14,798 bases of DNA, from NCBI GenBank assembly GCA_032124855.1, contig JAQBCT010000121.1, positions 1-14,798 on the forward strand, written 5' to 3'. Under the pieces are notes generated by a model, which did not search any database, was not told where the DNA came from, and was given only the letters and a program-made list of their open reading frames with translations. Numbering within the stretch: position 1 is the stretch's first letter; every line of letters starts with the position of its first letter. The position numbers and the translations under genes are program-made. The stretch comes from DATJGR01 sp032124855 (GTDB lineage Bacteria; Pseudomonadota; Gammaproteobacteria; Pseudomonadales; Azotimanducaceae). Below, in pieces: positions 5,691 through 12,991 of the stretch.

Positions 5691-6879
5691 GTCGCCGAAC
5701 AACGGACCGCTCGCCGATATCCGCGTGCTGGAACTGGGCCAGCTCATTGCCGGTCCGTTCTGTGGCCAGCTGCTGGGCGATATGGGTGCGCAGGTCATCA
5801 AGCTGGAACCGCCCGGCGTGGGTGATGCGATGCGCGACTGGGGGCGTGGCTTGCCGGTCTGGTGGAGCGTCATCGCGCGCAACAAGAAAAGCGCCACGCT
5901 GAATCTGCGTGAGCCGCGTGGCCAGGCGCTGTTGCGCGATCTCGTGGCGCATGCGGATATTCTCATCGAGAACTTTCGCCCCGGCACGATGGAAAAGTGG
6001 GGACTGGGCTACGCTGAGCTGGCCGCCGTGAATCCGCGTCTGATCATGGTGCGTGTGTCGGGTTTCGGGCAGACCGGCCCGTATGCGCAGCGTGCGGGAT
6101 ACGGCTCGGTGGGCGAGGCGATGGGCGGCATCCGCAATCTGGCAGGGGATCCCGATCGGCCACCCGTTCGGGTCGGCCTTTCGATTGGCGATTCCCTGGC
6201 CGCAACCTTCGCCTGCGTCGGTGCGCTGGCCGCACTTCACCACCGCGCCAGCAGCGGTGTGGGGCAGGTGGTGGACTCGGCCATCTACGAAGCGGTGCTG
6301 GCGATGATGGAATCGACAATCCCCGAGTACAGCGAAGGCGGGCTGGTGCGCGAGCGCAGCGGCGCGATTCTGCCGAAGACCGCGCCGTCGAACGTCTACC
6401 CCACGCGCGGCGGCGAGATGATCGTGATGGGCGCGAATCAGGATTCGGTATTTGCACGCCTGTGTGAGGCCATGGCGCAACCGGAGCTCGCACGTGATGC
6501 GCGCTTCGTCGATCACGTGGCGCGCGGGGAGAACCAAACGGAGCTCGATGAGCTGATCGGCGCGTGGAGTGTCACGCTCGATGCGGAGGTGCTGCTGGCG
6601 CGCCTGGCGGATCACGGTGTCCCCGCCGGGCGCATTTATCGCGCCCCTGAGATGCTGGCAGATCCGCATTTTCAGGCGCGACGCGCCATCGTCGATGTGG
6701 CGCATCCGCATTTCAAGAATCTGAAGATGCAGGATGTCTTTCCGCGCATGTCGGCCACCCAGGGAACGGTGCGCTGGCCGGGACCACCGCTGGGTGCGCA
6801 CAACGACGAGGTCTACGGCGAATTGCTGGGCCTCGATGCGGCGCAGCGCGCACAACTGGTGAGCGATGGCGTCATCTGA
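5671..6879 (+). CDS. CaiB/BaiF family (class III) CoA-transferase
   Basis: A 402-residue cytoplasmic enzyme that moves CoA between carboxylic acids through an aspartyl-CoA intermediate. The start of the fold is seen in LADIRVLELGQLIAGPFCGQ (14-33), followed by LGDMGAQVIKLEPP, RNKKSATLNL, DILIENFRPGTMEKWGLGY and VSGFGQTGPYAQRAGYG. The probable catalytic aspartate is D174 in GLSIGDSLAATF, and GVGQVVDSAIYEAV (197-210) is also family-typical. The length fits. The ATG at 5671 was chosen; GTG at 5644 and GTG at 5683 are in frame. Sequence does not give the substrate: succinyl-CoA-dependent glutarate, HMG or itaconate transferases are close relatives, as are formyl-CoA transferase and acyl-CoA racemases. 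It overlaps both the preceding PspB-like gene and the following dehydratase gene, so it is co-translated with them. Confidence 0.93.
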   Translation: MSWIVVESPNNGPLADIRVLELGQLIAGPFCGQLLGDMGAQVIKLEPPGVGDAMRDWGRGLPVWWSVIARNKKSATLNLREPRGQALLRDLVAHADILIENFRPGTMEKWGLGYAELAAVNPRLIMVRVSGFGQTGPYAQRAGYGSVGEAMGGIRNLAGDPDRPPVRVGLSIGDSLAATFACVGALAALHHRASSGVGQVVDSAIYEAVLAMMESTIPEYSEGGLVRERSGAILPKTAPSNVYPTRGGEMIVMGANQDSVFARLCEAMAQPELARDARFVDHVARGENQTELDELIGAWSVTLDAEVLLARLADHGVPAGRIYRAPEMLADPHFQARRAIVDVAHPHFKNLKMQDVFPRMSATQGTVRWPGPPLGAHNDEVYGELLGLDAAQRAQLVSDGVI

Positions 6880-7843
6880 GTTGCGCGTGAGCATCGATGA
6901 CGTGCGCGCCGCCCATGCGCGCATTGCGCCGCATATTCACCGAACGGCGCTGCTCACCAGCCGCACCATCGATGAACGGGTGGGCGCGCGCGTGACATTC
7001 AAATGTGAAAACCTGCAACGAGGCGGAGCGTTCAAGATGCGCGGCGCGTTGAATGCAGTGCTGTCGCTCAGCGATGCGCAGGCGGCCGCGGGGGTTGCTA
7101 CGCACTCGTCAGGCAATCATGGCGCTGCACTTGCAATTGCCGCCGGCATTCGTGGCATCGCCGCCTATATCGTGGTGCCGGATAACGCACCACGCGTGAA
7201 GCGCGCCGCCATCGAGGGCTATGGCGCCACGATCATCGAGTGCGCTGCGAATGTTGCGGCGCGCGAGGCCACACTCGCCGATGTGGTGGCGCGGACAGGC
7301 GCGCATTTCGTGCCGCCGTACGACGACGCGCGCATCGTGGCGGGCGCGGGGACAGCCGCGCTGGAACTGCTCGAGGATGCGCCCGATCTGGAGCAGATCT
7401 GGGTGCCCGTGGGCGGCGGCGGGCTGGCCAGTGGTTGCGCGGTTGTCGCACGCCATGCGGGCGTGGCCGTAGTCGCTGCCGAGCCGGCCGGTGCTGACGA
7501 TGCCTTCCGTTCGCTCGCCAACGGCGCCATCGCGCCGATGCTGAATCCACAGACGATGGCCGACGGGTTGCGTACACCGCTGGGCCGAATCAATTTCGAC
7601 ATTCTCGCGGCGTGCGGCGTTACCGTGTCGTTGGCGAGTGAGGCGGGAATCCTCGCGGCGACGCGACTATTCTTCGAAAGGATGAAGCTCGTGGTGGAAC
7701 CATCAGGCGCGGTGCCGCTGGCCGCCCTGCTCGAAGCCCCTGCAGCGAAGAAAGGGCGTCGAATCGGCGTCATCATCAGCGGCGGCAATGCCGATCTCGA
7801 TGCATTGCTCACGGCATTCAACGCGGGAGACACGAGATGTTGA
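6866..7843 (+). CDS. Threonine/serine dehydratase family PLP enzyme
   Basis: A 325-residue fold-type II PLP enzyme of the threonine dehydratase/serine racemase group. K57 in GGAFKMRGALN is the Schiff-base lysine. The SSGNHG motif (about 91-96) and VPVGGGGLASG bind the cofactor ring and phosphate, and IISGGNADLD lies near the C-terminus. There is no C-terminal ACT-like regulatory domain, so it matches short catabolic dehydratases or serine racemase rather than the isoleucine-feedback IlvA. It could deaminate L-threonine or L-serine, a hydroxyaspartate, or racemise serine; sequence cannot decide. The ATG overlaps the end of the CoA-transferase by 14 bases, and the esterase gene overlaps its own end by seven, indicating one transcript. 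Confidence 0.92.
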   Translation: MASSELRVSIDDVRAAHARIAPHIHRTALLTSRTIDERVGARVTFKCENLQRGGAFKMRGALNAVLSLSDAQAAAGVATHSSGNHGAALAIAAGIRGIAAYIVVPDNAPRVKRAAIEGYGATIIECAANVAAREATLADVVARTGAHFVPPYDDARIVAGAGTAALELLEDAPDLEQIWVPVGGGGLASGCAVVARHAGVAVVAAEPAGADDAFRSLANGAIAPMLNPQTMADGLRTPLGRINFDILAACGVTVSLASEAGILAATRLFFERMKLVVEPSGAVPLAALLEAPAAKKGRRIGVIISGGNADLDALLTAFNAGDTRC

Positions 7844-8925
7844 AGCAGACCTTTCCGGGTGAGGGACAACTGGTTGTTCTGGAGCACACTTCGCGGGTGC
7901 TGGCCGACAATCCCCTGCACGACCCGCACGTGCGCCAGCTGCCGGTGTGGCTGCCGCCTCAATACAATGCTGCACGCGGCCGCAAACGCTTCCCGGTGTT
8001 ATTCGATCTGGTGGGTTATACAGGGTCGGGGCATGCGCACGTGGCGTGGCGCGCATTTGATGAAAGTGTGCCCGAGCAAGTTGCGCGACTCATCCGAGAG
8101 CGGCGCATGGGCAGTGCCATCGTGGTGTTTCCGGACTGCTTCACCGCATTGGGCGGCAATCAATACATCAACTCCAGCGCCATCGGCCGCTACGCGGACT
8201 ATCTCACCCAGGAGTTGATCCCGTTCGTTGACGGTGAATTCCGCACGCTGGCATCGCGCGATCATCGCGGCTGCTTCGGCAAATCCTCGGGCGGTTACGG
8301 CGCCATCGTGCACGGGATGAAATACGCGAAGTACTGGGGTGCGATTGCCGATCATTCGGGCGATGCGTATTTCGATTTCGTCTACCGCGGCGACTGGCCG
8401 AAGGTGCTCAATCTGCTGGCCACCTATCGCCGCCCAGCGCAGAAGGCTGGCCGATATCGCGTGCCGCCGCCGTGTATCGCGGGGCAGGACGACGGCCGCA
8501 TCCGCCGCTTCCTGGATGCGCTGGCGACCAAGAAGAACCCGAATAACGATGAAGTGATGGCGCTCATGCTGGTTGCCATGGCGGCCAGCTACGATCCGGC
8601 GCCAGCCTCACCCAACGGATTCAAAATTCCGTTCGACCTCGACACAGGCGCGATCATCGAAGCGCGCTGGAAGCGCTGGCTCGCGCACGATCCGATCCAC
8701 ATGGTGCGTGGCCATCGCGCGGCGCTGCGCACGCTGAAGGGGATCTTCATCGACTGCGGCTGGCGTGATCAGTTCAACATCCACTACGGTGCCCGCCGCC
8801 TCTCGGGAGAACTGGGTCGAGCCGGTATTGCCCATGTCTACGAGGAATTCGACGGCACGCACTCCGGCATCGACTACCGCATGGACCGCAGTCTGCCGTT
8901 CCTCTACCGCGCCCTGAAGCCCTGA
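7837..8925 (+). CDS. Esterase D/enterochelin esterase-like alpha/beta hydrolase
   Basis: A 362-residue alpha/beta hydrolase. GCFGKSSGGYGA (146-157) holds a GxSxG nucleophile elbow with S150. The likely acid is D311 in DCGWRDQF and the histidine is H342 in GTHSGIDYR, giving a complete triad in the right order. The N-terminal half has the core pattern of a putative esterase (RFPVLFDLVGYTGSG, then AIVVFPDCF). A long insert between about residues 185 and 290 may form a lid. No signal peptide is seen, so it is cytoplasmic. GGGAG lies seven to eight bases before the ATG, which overlaps the preceding gene by seven bases. It is the last gene of the run starting at glnS; inverted palindromes follow. 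The substrate is unknown: similar proteins include S-formylglutathione and siderophore esterases. Confidence 0.87.
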   Translation: MLKQTFPGEGQLVVLEHTSRVLADNPLHDPHVRQLPVWLPPQYNAARGRKRFPVLFDLVGYTGSGHAHVAWRAFDESVPEQVARLIRERRMGSAIVVFPDCFTALGGNQYINSSAIGRYADYLTQELIPFVDGEFRTLASRDHRGCFGKSSGGYGAIVHGMKYAKYWGAIADHSGDAYFDFVYRGDWPKVLNLLATYRRPAQKAGRYRVPPPCIAGQDDGRIRRFLDALATKKNPNNDEVMALMLVAMAASYDPAPASPNGFKIPFDLDTGAIIEARWKRWLAHDPIHMVRGHRAALRTLKGIFIDCGWRDQFNIHYGARRLSGELGRAGIAHVYEEFDGTHSGIDYRMDRSLPFLYRALKP

Positions 8926-8931
8926 CGACCC

Positions 8932-8989
8932 GCCAAATGGTGCCAGGCACCATTTGGCAGGTCGAACATTTGGTGCCTGGCACCATTTG
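8932..8989. repeat. Pair of inverted palindromic elements between convergent genes (likely bidirectional terminator or REP)
   Basis: The first element, 8932-8958, is a perfect palindrome with 13-base arms around a central A (core AAATGGTGCCAGGCACCATTT, written here to be read as two arms AAATGGTGCC and GGCACCATTT). The second, 8971-8989, carries the reverse complement: CAAATGGTGCCAGGCACCA at 8934-8952 is matched exactly in inverted orientation. Each can fold alone or the two can pair with each other. They fill the 73-base gap between two convergent stops, where a two-way transcription stop is expected. No T-run follows, so termination may depend on hairpin strength alone. The pairing of two copies also resembles dispersed bacterial REP elements. 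Confidence 0.75.
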
Positions 8990-8998
8990 CCGCACCCG

Positions 8999-10501
8999 CT
9001 AGAACCGTTCGAGTGAGTTGATGCCGTCGAGCGGATAGATGGGCCGCCGCACTTTCGTGAATTTCAGCTCCGAGTAGTCCGATGTGCACACGCCAACGCC
9101 GGCGCATTCCACCACCGCGCGCGCCAGCTTGCGAAAGCCCACGCGATAGTGAATGCGGCTTTTCAGCATGAGGAAGCGCCGCTGCGTCGGGTCGATGCCC
9201 AGCGAGGTGAAACAGCCAGGATCGAATGGCTCGATGTGGCGCGAAATCACGATGATATCGACGCTGCCAGTGGACAGCACGGCGGTGGTGCCCATATTCA
9301 TCGTAAGGCCGCGGGACATGGCGACCGTCGCGGGAAAGCGACCGTCCGAGATCAGCTTGACGCGCCCGGTCACGGACAGCGGCGCGCTTTGGCGCGCAAT
9401 GGCGGGCATCGCAAGCTTGCCCCCCAGAGATACCGTCAGCTCATTGCCGACCCCACAGCGCACCATCGCCTGCACAGCCTCGGGGTCGAAGATGCCGAAT
9501 ACGGCTACATCCTCGAGTCCCTGGCGCAGGATTTCCGCAAGTACATCGGTGGTATCCATCGTGCCGCCTGAAGCGGTGTTGTCGTAGTGGTCCAGCAGAA
9601 TTACCGGCCCCTCGCCGGGTTCAGCACCGATCACGTGCGCCTTGGCGACGGACTCCGTCAGCGGTTCGGGCCGGTAGACGAATGCTTCGCGGTCACGCCA
9701 CGCCTGATCGAGCAGTTCGTCGCGCCAGCGCTCTGCCTGGGCGCGGTCGCCATTGCTGACGACGACCACGGATAGGCCAGCCTGTTCGATGTCGGCGTGC
9801 GGAAAGCCAGTGAACAGGCTCACGGCCAACGCGCCCTCGGCCTCGATTGCGTGCGCTCGCGCCTGCAACGCATCGTTGGGGAAATCGTCGGTGCCCTGGC
9901 GCATCACGTGCGGCAGCATCGGCGCGTTGCCCCACACCATCACCGGAGCGGCCTCGCCATTCAGCATCTTCAGCAGCGCGCGTCCGGCGCGCAGTGCGGT
10001 CTTATCCATGTCGATGTGCGGATACGTGTGATAGCCGGCGATGACGTTGGCGTTGGCAACCATCGCCTCGAACAGGTTGGCGTGCATATCCAGCGCTACT
10101 GCGATGGGCGTGTTCGGTGCAACGGCGCGGATACGTCGCAGCAGTTCACCCTCGGCATCGTCGTAAGTCCTGCTCACCATGGCGCCATGCAGATCGAGCA
10201 TGATCGCATCACAGCCTGCGGCGACGGTGCGGACGATCTTGTCAACGATGTACTCAAATGCCGCATCTTCCACCGGACCGCTGGGCGCGGCACCGGCGGC
10301 AATGGGCAGTTCGACGGTGGCGCCGATGGATTCGCACAGCGAGATATAGCCGCCGAGACACGTGGCACTGCCGCGGTATGTATCGATGGCAGCGTGCCCC
10401 TCGAGTGGCACCCCGCCGCGCGGTGAAAAGCGTGCGAGGTCTGTGACCACAGGTGAGAACGTATTGGTTTCGTGGCTCATCTGCGCAACGACGACTCGCA
10501 T
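8999..10501 (-). CDS. M81 (MlrC/microcystinase C-like) family metallopeptidase
   Basis: A 500-residue protein of the MlrC family, zinc peptidases whose founding member hydrolyses the linear breakdown products of the cyclic peptide microcystin. The N-terminal domain shows VAQMSHETNTFSP (5-17), DAIMLDLHGAMVSRTYDDAEGE (98-119) and VALDMHANL (135-143), then GYHTYPHIDMDKTA (156-169); D138, H140 and H162 are likely zinc ligands and H105 and E11 likely active-site residues. The C-terminal domain contains LLDHYDNTASGGTMDTT and ends with SDYSELKFTKVRRPIYPLD. The ATG at 10501 is chosen because GGAGA precedes it by about eight bases; a TTG at 10516 is in frame. It is divergent from the POT transporter gene, which suggests peptide catabolism. 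The natural substrate is unknown. Confidence 0.9.
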   Translation of the reverse strand: MRVVVAQMSHETNTFSPVVTDLARFSPRGGVPLEGHAAIDTYRGSATCLGGYISLCESIGATVELPIAAGAAPSGPVEDAAFEYIVDKIVRTVAAGCDAIMLDLHGAMVSRTYDDAEGELLRRIRAVAPNTPIAVALDMHANLFEAMVANANVIAGYHTYPHIDMDKTALRAGRALLKMLNGEAAPVMVWGNAPMLPHVMRQGTDDFPNDALQARAHAIEAEGALAVSLFTGFPHADIEQAGLSVVVVSNGDRAQAERWRDELLDQAWRDREAFVYRPEPLTESVAKAHVIGAEPGEGPVILLDHYDNTASGGTMDTTDVLAEILRQGLEDVAVFGIFDPEAVQAMVRCGVGNELTVSLGGKLAMPAIARQSAPLSVTGRVKLISDGRFPATVAMSRGLTMNMGTTAVLSTGSVDIIVISRHIEPFDPGCFTSLGIDPTQRRFLMLKSRIHYRVGFRKLARAVVECAGVGVCTSDYSELKFTKVRRPIYPLDGINSLERF

Positions 10502-10587
10502 GACGGTTCTCCGCAATGATTGCCGCGATTCTAGGCCGGATTGCCGGGCCGTGTATGATGCGGCGTCGGTGGGAGGATTGATAACGG
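10502..10587. promoter_or_regulatory. Divergent promoter region between the M81 peptidase and POT transporter genes
   Basis: This 86-base gap must hold start signals for both directions. TATGAT at 10554-10559 is a plausible -10 for the transporter gene, about 29 bases before its ATG, but no good -35 is at the standard distance. GGGAGG at 10571-10576 is a strong ribosome binding site, though 11 bases from the ATG. For the minus-strand gene, the ribosome binding site GGAGA is clear but I cannot point to a promoter. Confidence 0.4.
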
Positions 10588-12129
10588 ATGAGTGAAGCGG
10601 CAGTCGCGCCAGGAACCGTACTGGGTCATCCGCGCGGACTCATGGTGTTGTTCTTCGCAGAGATGTGGGAACGTTTCAGCTTCTATGGGATGCGTGCGTT
10701 GCTCATCTTCTACCTCACCCAGCACTTTCTATTCGGCGACGCCCAGGCGGCCGGCATTTATGCCAGTTATGGCGCGCTGGTGTATCTGATGCCGCTGTTC
10801 GGCGGGCTGATTGCGGATCGCTATCTGGGCTTTCGCAAGGCTGTGATCTTCGGCGCGGTGCTGTTGTGCGTCGGCCACTTCGGCATGGCCATCGAAGGCG
10901 ATGCTGCGCGTGCAACTGCCGATGGCGTGCAGCGGGACGCGGCGTCACTGCAGATCTTCTATGCATCGCTGGCCTTTATCATCGTCGGTGTAGGATTTCT
11001 CAAGCCCAGCATCTCCAGCATCGTCGGGCAGCTGTACGGCGAAGGCGATCCGCGCCGCGATGGCGGCTTCACGTTCTTCTACATGGGTATCAACCTGGGC
11101 GCGATGCTCGCGTCGCTGATTGTCGGCTACCTGGGACAAACGTATGGCTGGGCTTACGGCTTCGGGCTGGCGGGGTTCGGCATGCTGGCCGGTCTGATCA
11201 CCTTCGTGCGCGGCCAGCATCTGTTCGAGTCGGCGGGGCTGCCCAGCGACGCTGCGACGCTGCGCGAAGTGATCGGGTTTGGCTTGAACCGCGAACGGAT
11301 CATTTATGGTGCGGGGCTGCTCAGCGTGATCGTGGCCTGGCAATTGGTGCAGTGGCACGAAGTGGTGGGCGGTCTGCTGCTGGTGGCGGCGGTGGTCACC
11401 GTGGCCGGTATCATTGGCTATTCAGTGTTGCGACTGACGCCGATCGAGCGCGACCGCATGCTGGTGGTGCTGTTCTTGACCGCAATCTCAGTGGTGTTCT
11501 GGGCGTTCTTCGAGCAGGCCGGCAGCTCCATGAATCTGTTCACGGAGCGTAATGTCGACAAGACGCTGTTTGGGTTCTCCATTCAGGCGTCACAGTTCCA
11601 GGCCTTCAATCCCGCCTTCATCATCCTGTTGGCGCCCCTTTTTTCCTGGTTGTGGGTTGCCCTCGCAGCGCGCCGTTTCGAACCGAGCACGCCGGCAAAA
11701 TTCGGCTTGGGTGTGGTGCAGGTGGGCCTGGGGTTCGCAGCGTTGGTGTACGGCGCATCGCATGCGGATGACAACGGCATGGTCGCCGCCGGCTGGCTGG
11801 CGCTTGCCTATCTGCTGCATACGACGGGCGAGCTGTGTCTGTCGCCGGTGGGATTGTCGATGGTAACGAAATTATCCGTACCCCGGGTCGTGGGTCTGAT
11901 GATGGGTGTCTGGTTCCTCTCCAGCGCGTTTTCGCACTACGTCGCAGGCCTGATCGCGGCCGGGGCCAGTGTGTCGGAGGTGCCCGGCGAAGCGGTGGCT
12001 GGCGCCCAGTCGCTGCAGATATACGTGGAGACGTTCGGCTTCCTGGCGTGGGTGGCGGTAGTCGTGGGCGCGGTGGTGTTGGGATTGGCGCCGTTGGTTC
12101 GGCGTTTCATGCATGAAAGCGAACATTGA
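10588..12129 (+). CDS. POT/PTR2 family proton-dependent oligopeptide transporter
   Basis: A 513-residue inner-membrane protein of the major facilitator superfamily, which takes up di- and tripeptides with protons. The first helix carries EMWERFSFYGMR (25-36) with the ExxER proton-coupling motif. GGLIADRYLGFRKA (72-85) is the MFS loop 2-3 motif, K139 in GFLKPSISS is the conserved helix-4 lysine, FYMGINLGAMLAS (164-176) is the PTR2 signature and FWAFFEQAGSSMNLF is the helix-7 region with its conserved Glu. About 14 helices are present in total, as in bacterial POTs. The reading frame has GGGAGG upstream. It is divergent from the M81 peptidase gene and is followed 14 bases later by the MAPEG gene, probably in one transcript. 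The closest characterised types are DtpA-like permeases; exact substrate unknown. Confidence 0.94.
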   Translation: MSEAAVAPGTVLGHPRGLMVLFFAEMWERFSFYGMRALLIFYLTQHFLFGDAQAAGIYASYGALVYLMPLFGGLIADRYLGFRKAVIFGAVLLCVGHFGMAIEGDAARATADGVQRDAASLQIFYASLAFIIVGVGFLKPSISSIVGQLYGEGDPRRDGGFTFFYMGINLGAMLASLIVGYLGQTYGWAYGFGLAGFGMLAGLITFVRGQHLFESAGLPSDAATLREVIGFGLNRERIIYGAGLLSVIVAWQLVQWHEVVGGLLLVAAVVTVAGIIGYSVLRLTPIERDRMLVVLFLTAISVVFWAFFEQAGSSMNLFTERNVDKTLFGFSIQASQFQAFNPAFIILLAPLFSWLWVALAARRFEPSTPAKFGLGVVQVGLGFAALVYGASHADDNGMVAAGWLALAYLLHTTGELCLSPVGLSMVTKLSVPRVVGLMMGVWFLSSAFSHYVAGLIAAGASVSEVPGEAVAGAQSLQIYVETFGFLAWVAVVVGAVVLGLAPLVRRFMHESEH

Positions 12130-12143
12130 TGAAGGAGACGATC

Positions 12144-12536
12144 ATGATGATTGCAGTGGTGTGTGTTGCGTTGCTGGGCATCCTGTTGTTCGGTCTGGGC
12201 CTGCTGGTTTCGTTGCGTCGCGGAAGCGAGAACAAGACCACCGGATTCGATCCCGATCCGACCAATTCGCTGAACAAAGCCATGCGGGCACATGGCAATA
12301 CGGCGGAGTACGCGCCGTTCCTCGCCGTGCTGTTTCTCTACGTGGCGTCGACGGATCCGGCTGCGTGGGTGGGCTGGGTGATCATGGCAATCACGCTGTG
12401 TCGGTATCTGATTGTCGTGGGTCTGCTCGCAGGCGCCACGATGGATAAACCGCATCCGTTGCGATTTGTCGGCGCACTGGGCACGTACGCCGGTGGACTT
12501 GCGCTGTCGATCGCCACCGCGCTGACGGTGTTATAG
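12144..12536 (+). CDS. MAPEG family membrane protein
   Basis: A 130-residue protein of the membrane-associated eicosanoid and glutathione metabolism family, related to microsomal glutathione transferases and FLAP. Four helices are visible at about 2-23, 56-70, 73-96 and 107-129. The family motif is in RAHGNTAEYAP (48-58), with the conserved H-G-N-x-x-E pattern that in active members helps bind glutathione. The ATG at 12144 was preferred over TTG 12126 or ATG 12129 because AAGGAG lies six to seven bases upstream. It follows the transporter stop by 14 bases. Bacterial members often lack a proven activity; glutathione-dependent detoxification is possible here but unproven. Confidence 0.88.
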   Translation: MMIAVVCVALLGILLFGLGLLVSLRRGSENKTTGFDPDPTNSLNKAMRAHGNTAEYAPFLAVLFLYVASTDPAAWVGWVIMAITLCRYLIVVGLLAGATMDKPHPLRFVGALGTYAGGLALSIATALTVL

Positions 12537-12547
12537 GGGCGCCCCGC

Positions 12548-12991
12548 ATGCCCCGACCCGCCTGGCTGCAATACAAAACGGCCCGCTGCATTCTGTGGTC
12601 CGGCGAACGATTTCTGCTGGTTGTTCATCATGCGTACCTGCCGCGCCAGCGGGGTCGTTGGGGATTGCCGGGCGGACGCATCGAATGGGGTGAGAGCGCG
12701 GAGGCGGCGGCGCGGCGTGAGGTGGCCGAAGAGCTTGGGCGACTCGAGCTGGGGGCGTTGACCGACTGCGGCGACTATCGCTACAAGAGTGCGCGCCACA
12801 AAGTATTCGGCGCGCGATTTGACGGAGTCATCGAACGCTTCGACAGCGACGAACTCGAGCGCATTGGCTGGCATACCCTCGACGAAGTCTCCGCGTTTGC
12901 GCGCAATCAGAAACTGCACGGCGGATTCGAACATGAAGCCATTGCGGCGTTCATGCAGGTTGTCAAAGGCGCGGATCAAGCAGCACTTTGA
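12548..12991 (+). CDS. Nudix hydrolase
   Basis: A 147-residue cytoplasmic pyrophosphohydrolase of nucleoside diphosphates linked to another group. The Nudix box is complete: G43, five residues, E49, seven residues, then REVAEELGRL (57-66), with E61 and E62 as metal-binding glutamates. WGLPGGRIEWGE leads into it. The N-terminal LQYKTARCILWSGERFLLVVHH resembles ADP-sugar or general clean-up members, but the substrate cannot be read from sequence. It begins 11 bases after the MAPEG stop. Its last 29 bases overlap, in the opposite strand, the end of the alcohol dehydrogenase gene. Confidence 0.93.
   Translation: MPRPAWLQYKTARCILWSGERFLLVVHHAYLPRQRGRWGLPGGRIEWGESAEAAARREVAEELGRLELGALTDCGDYRYKSARHKVFGARFDGVIERFDSDELERIGWHTLDEVSAFARNQKLHGGFEHEAIAAFMQVVKGADQAAL

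Noticed and set aside
5635..6924. Minus-strand open frame of 429 codons
   Set aside because: It is the shadow of the CoA-transferase gene, with arginine- and histidine-rich sequence typical of antisense GC-rich frames.
10665..11552. Plus-strand open frame of 295 codons inside the transporter gene
   Set aside because: It is an out-of-frame reading of the POT gene, rich in Arg and lacking any hydrophobic pattern or motif.
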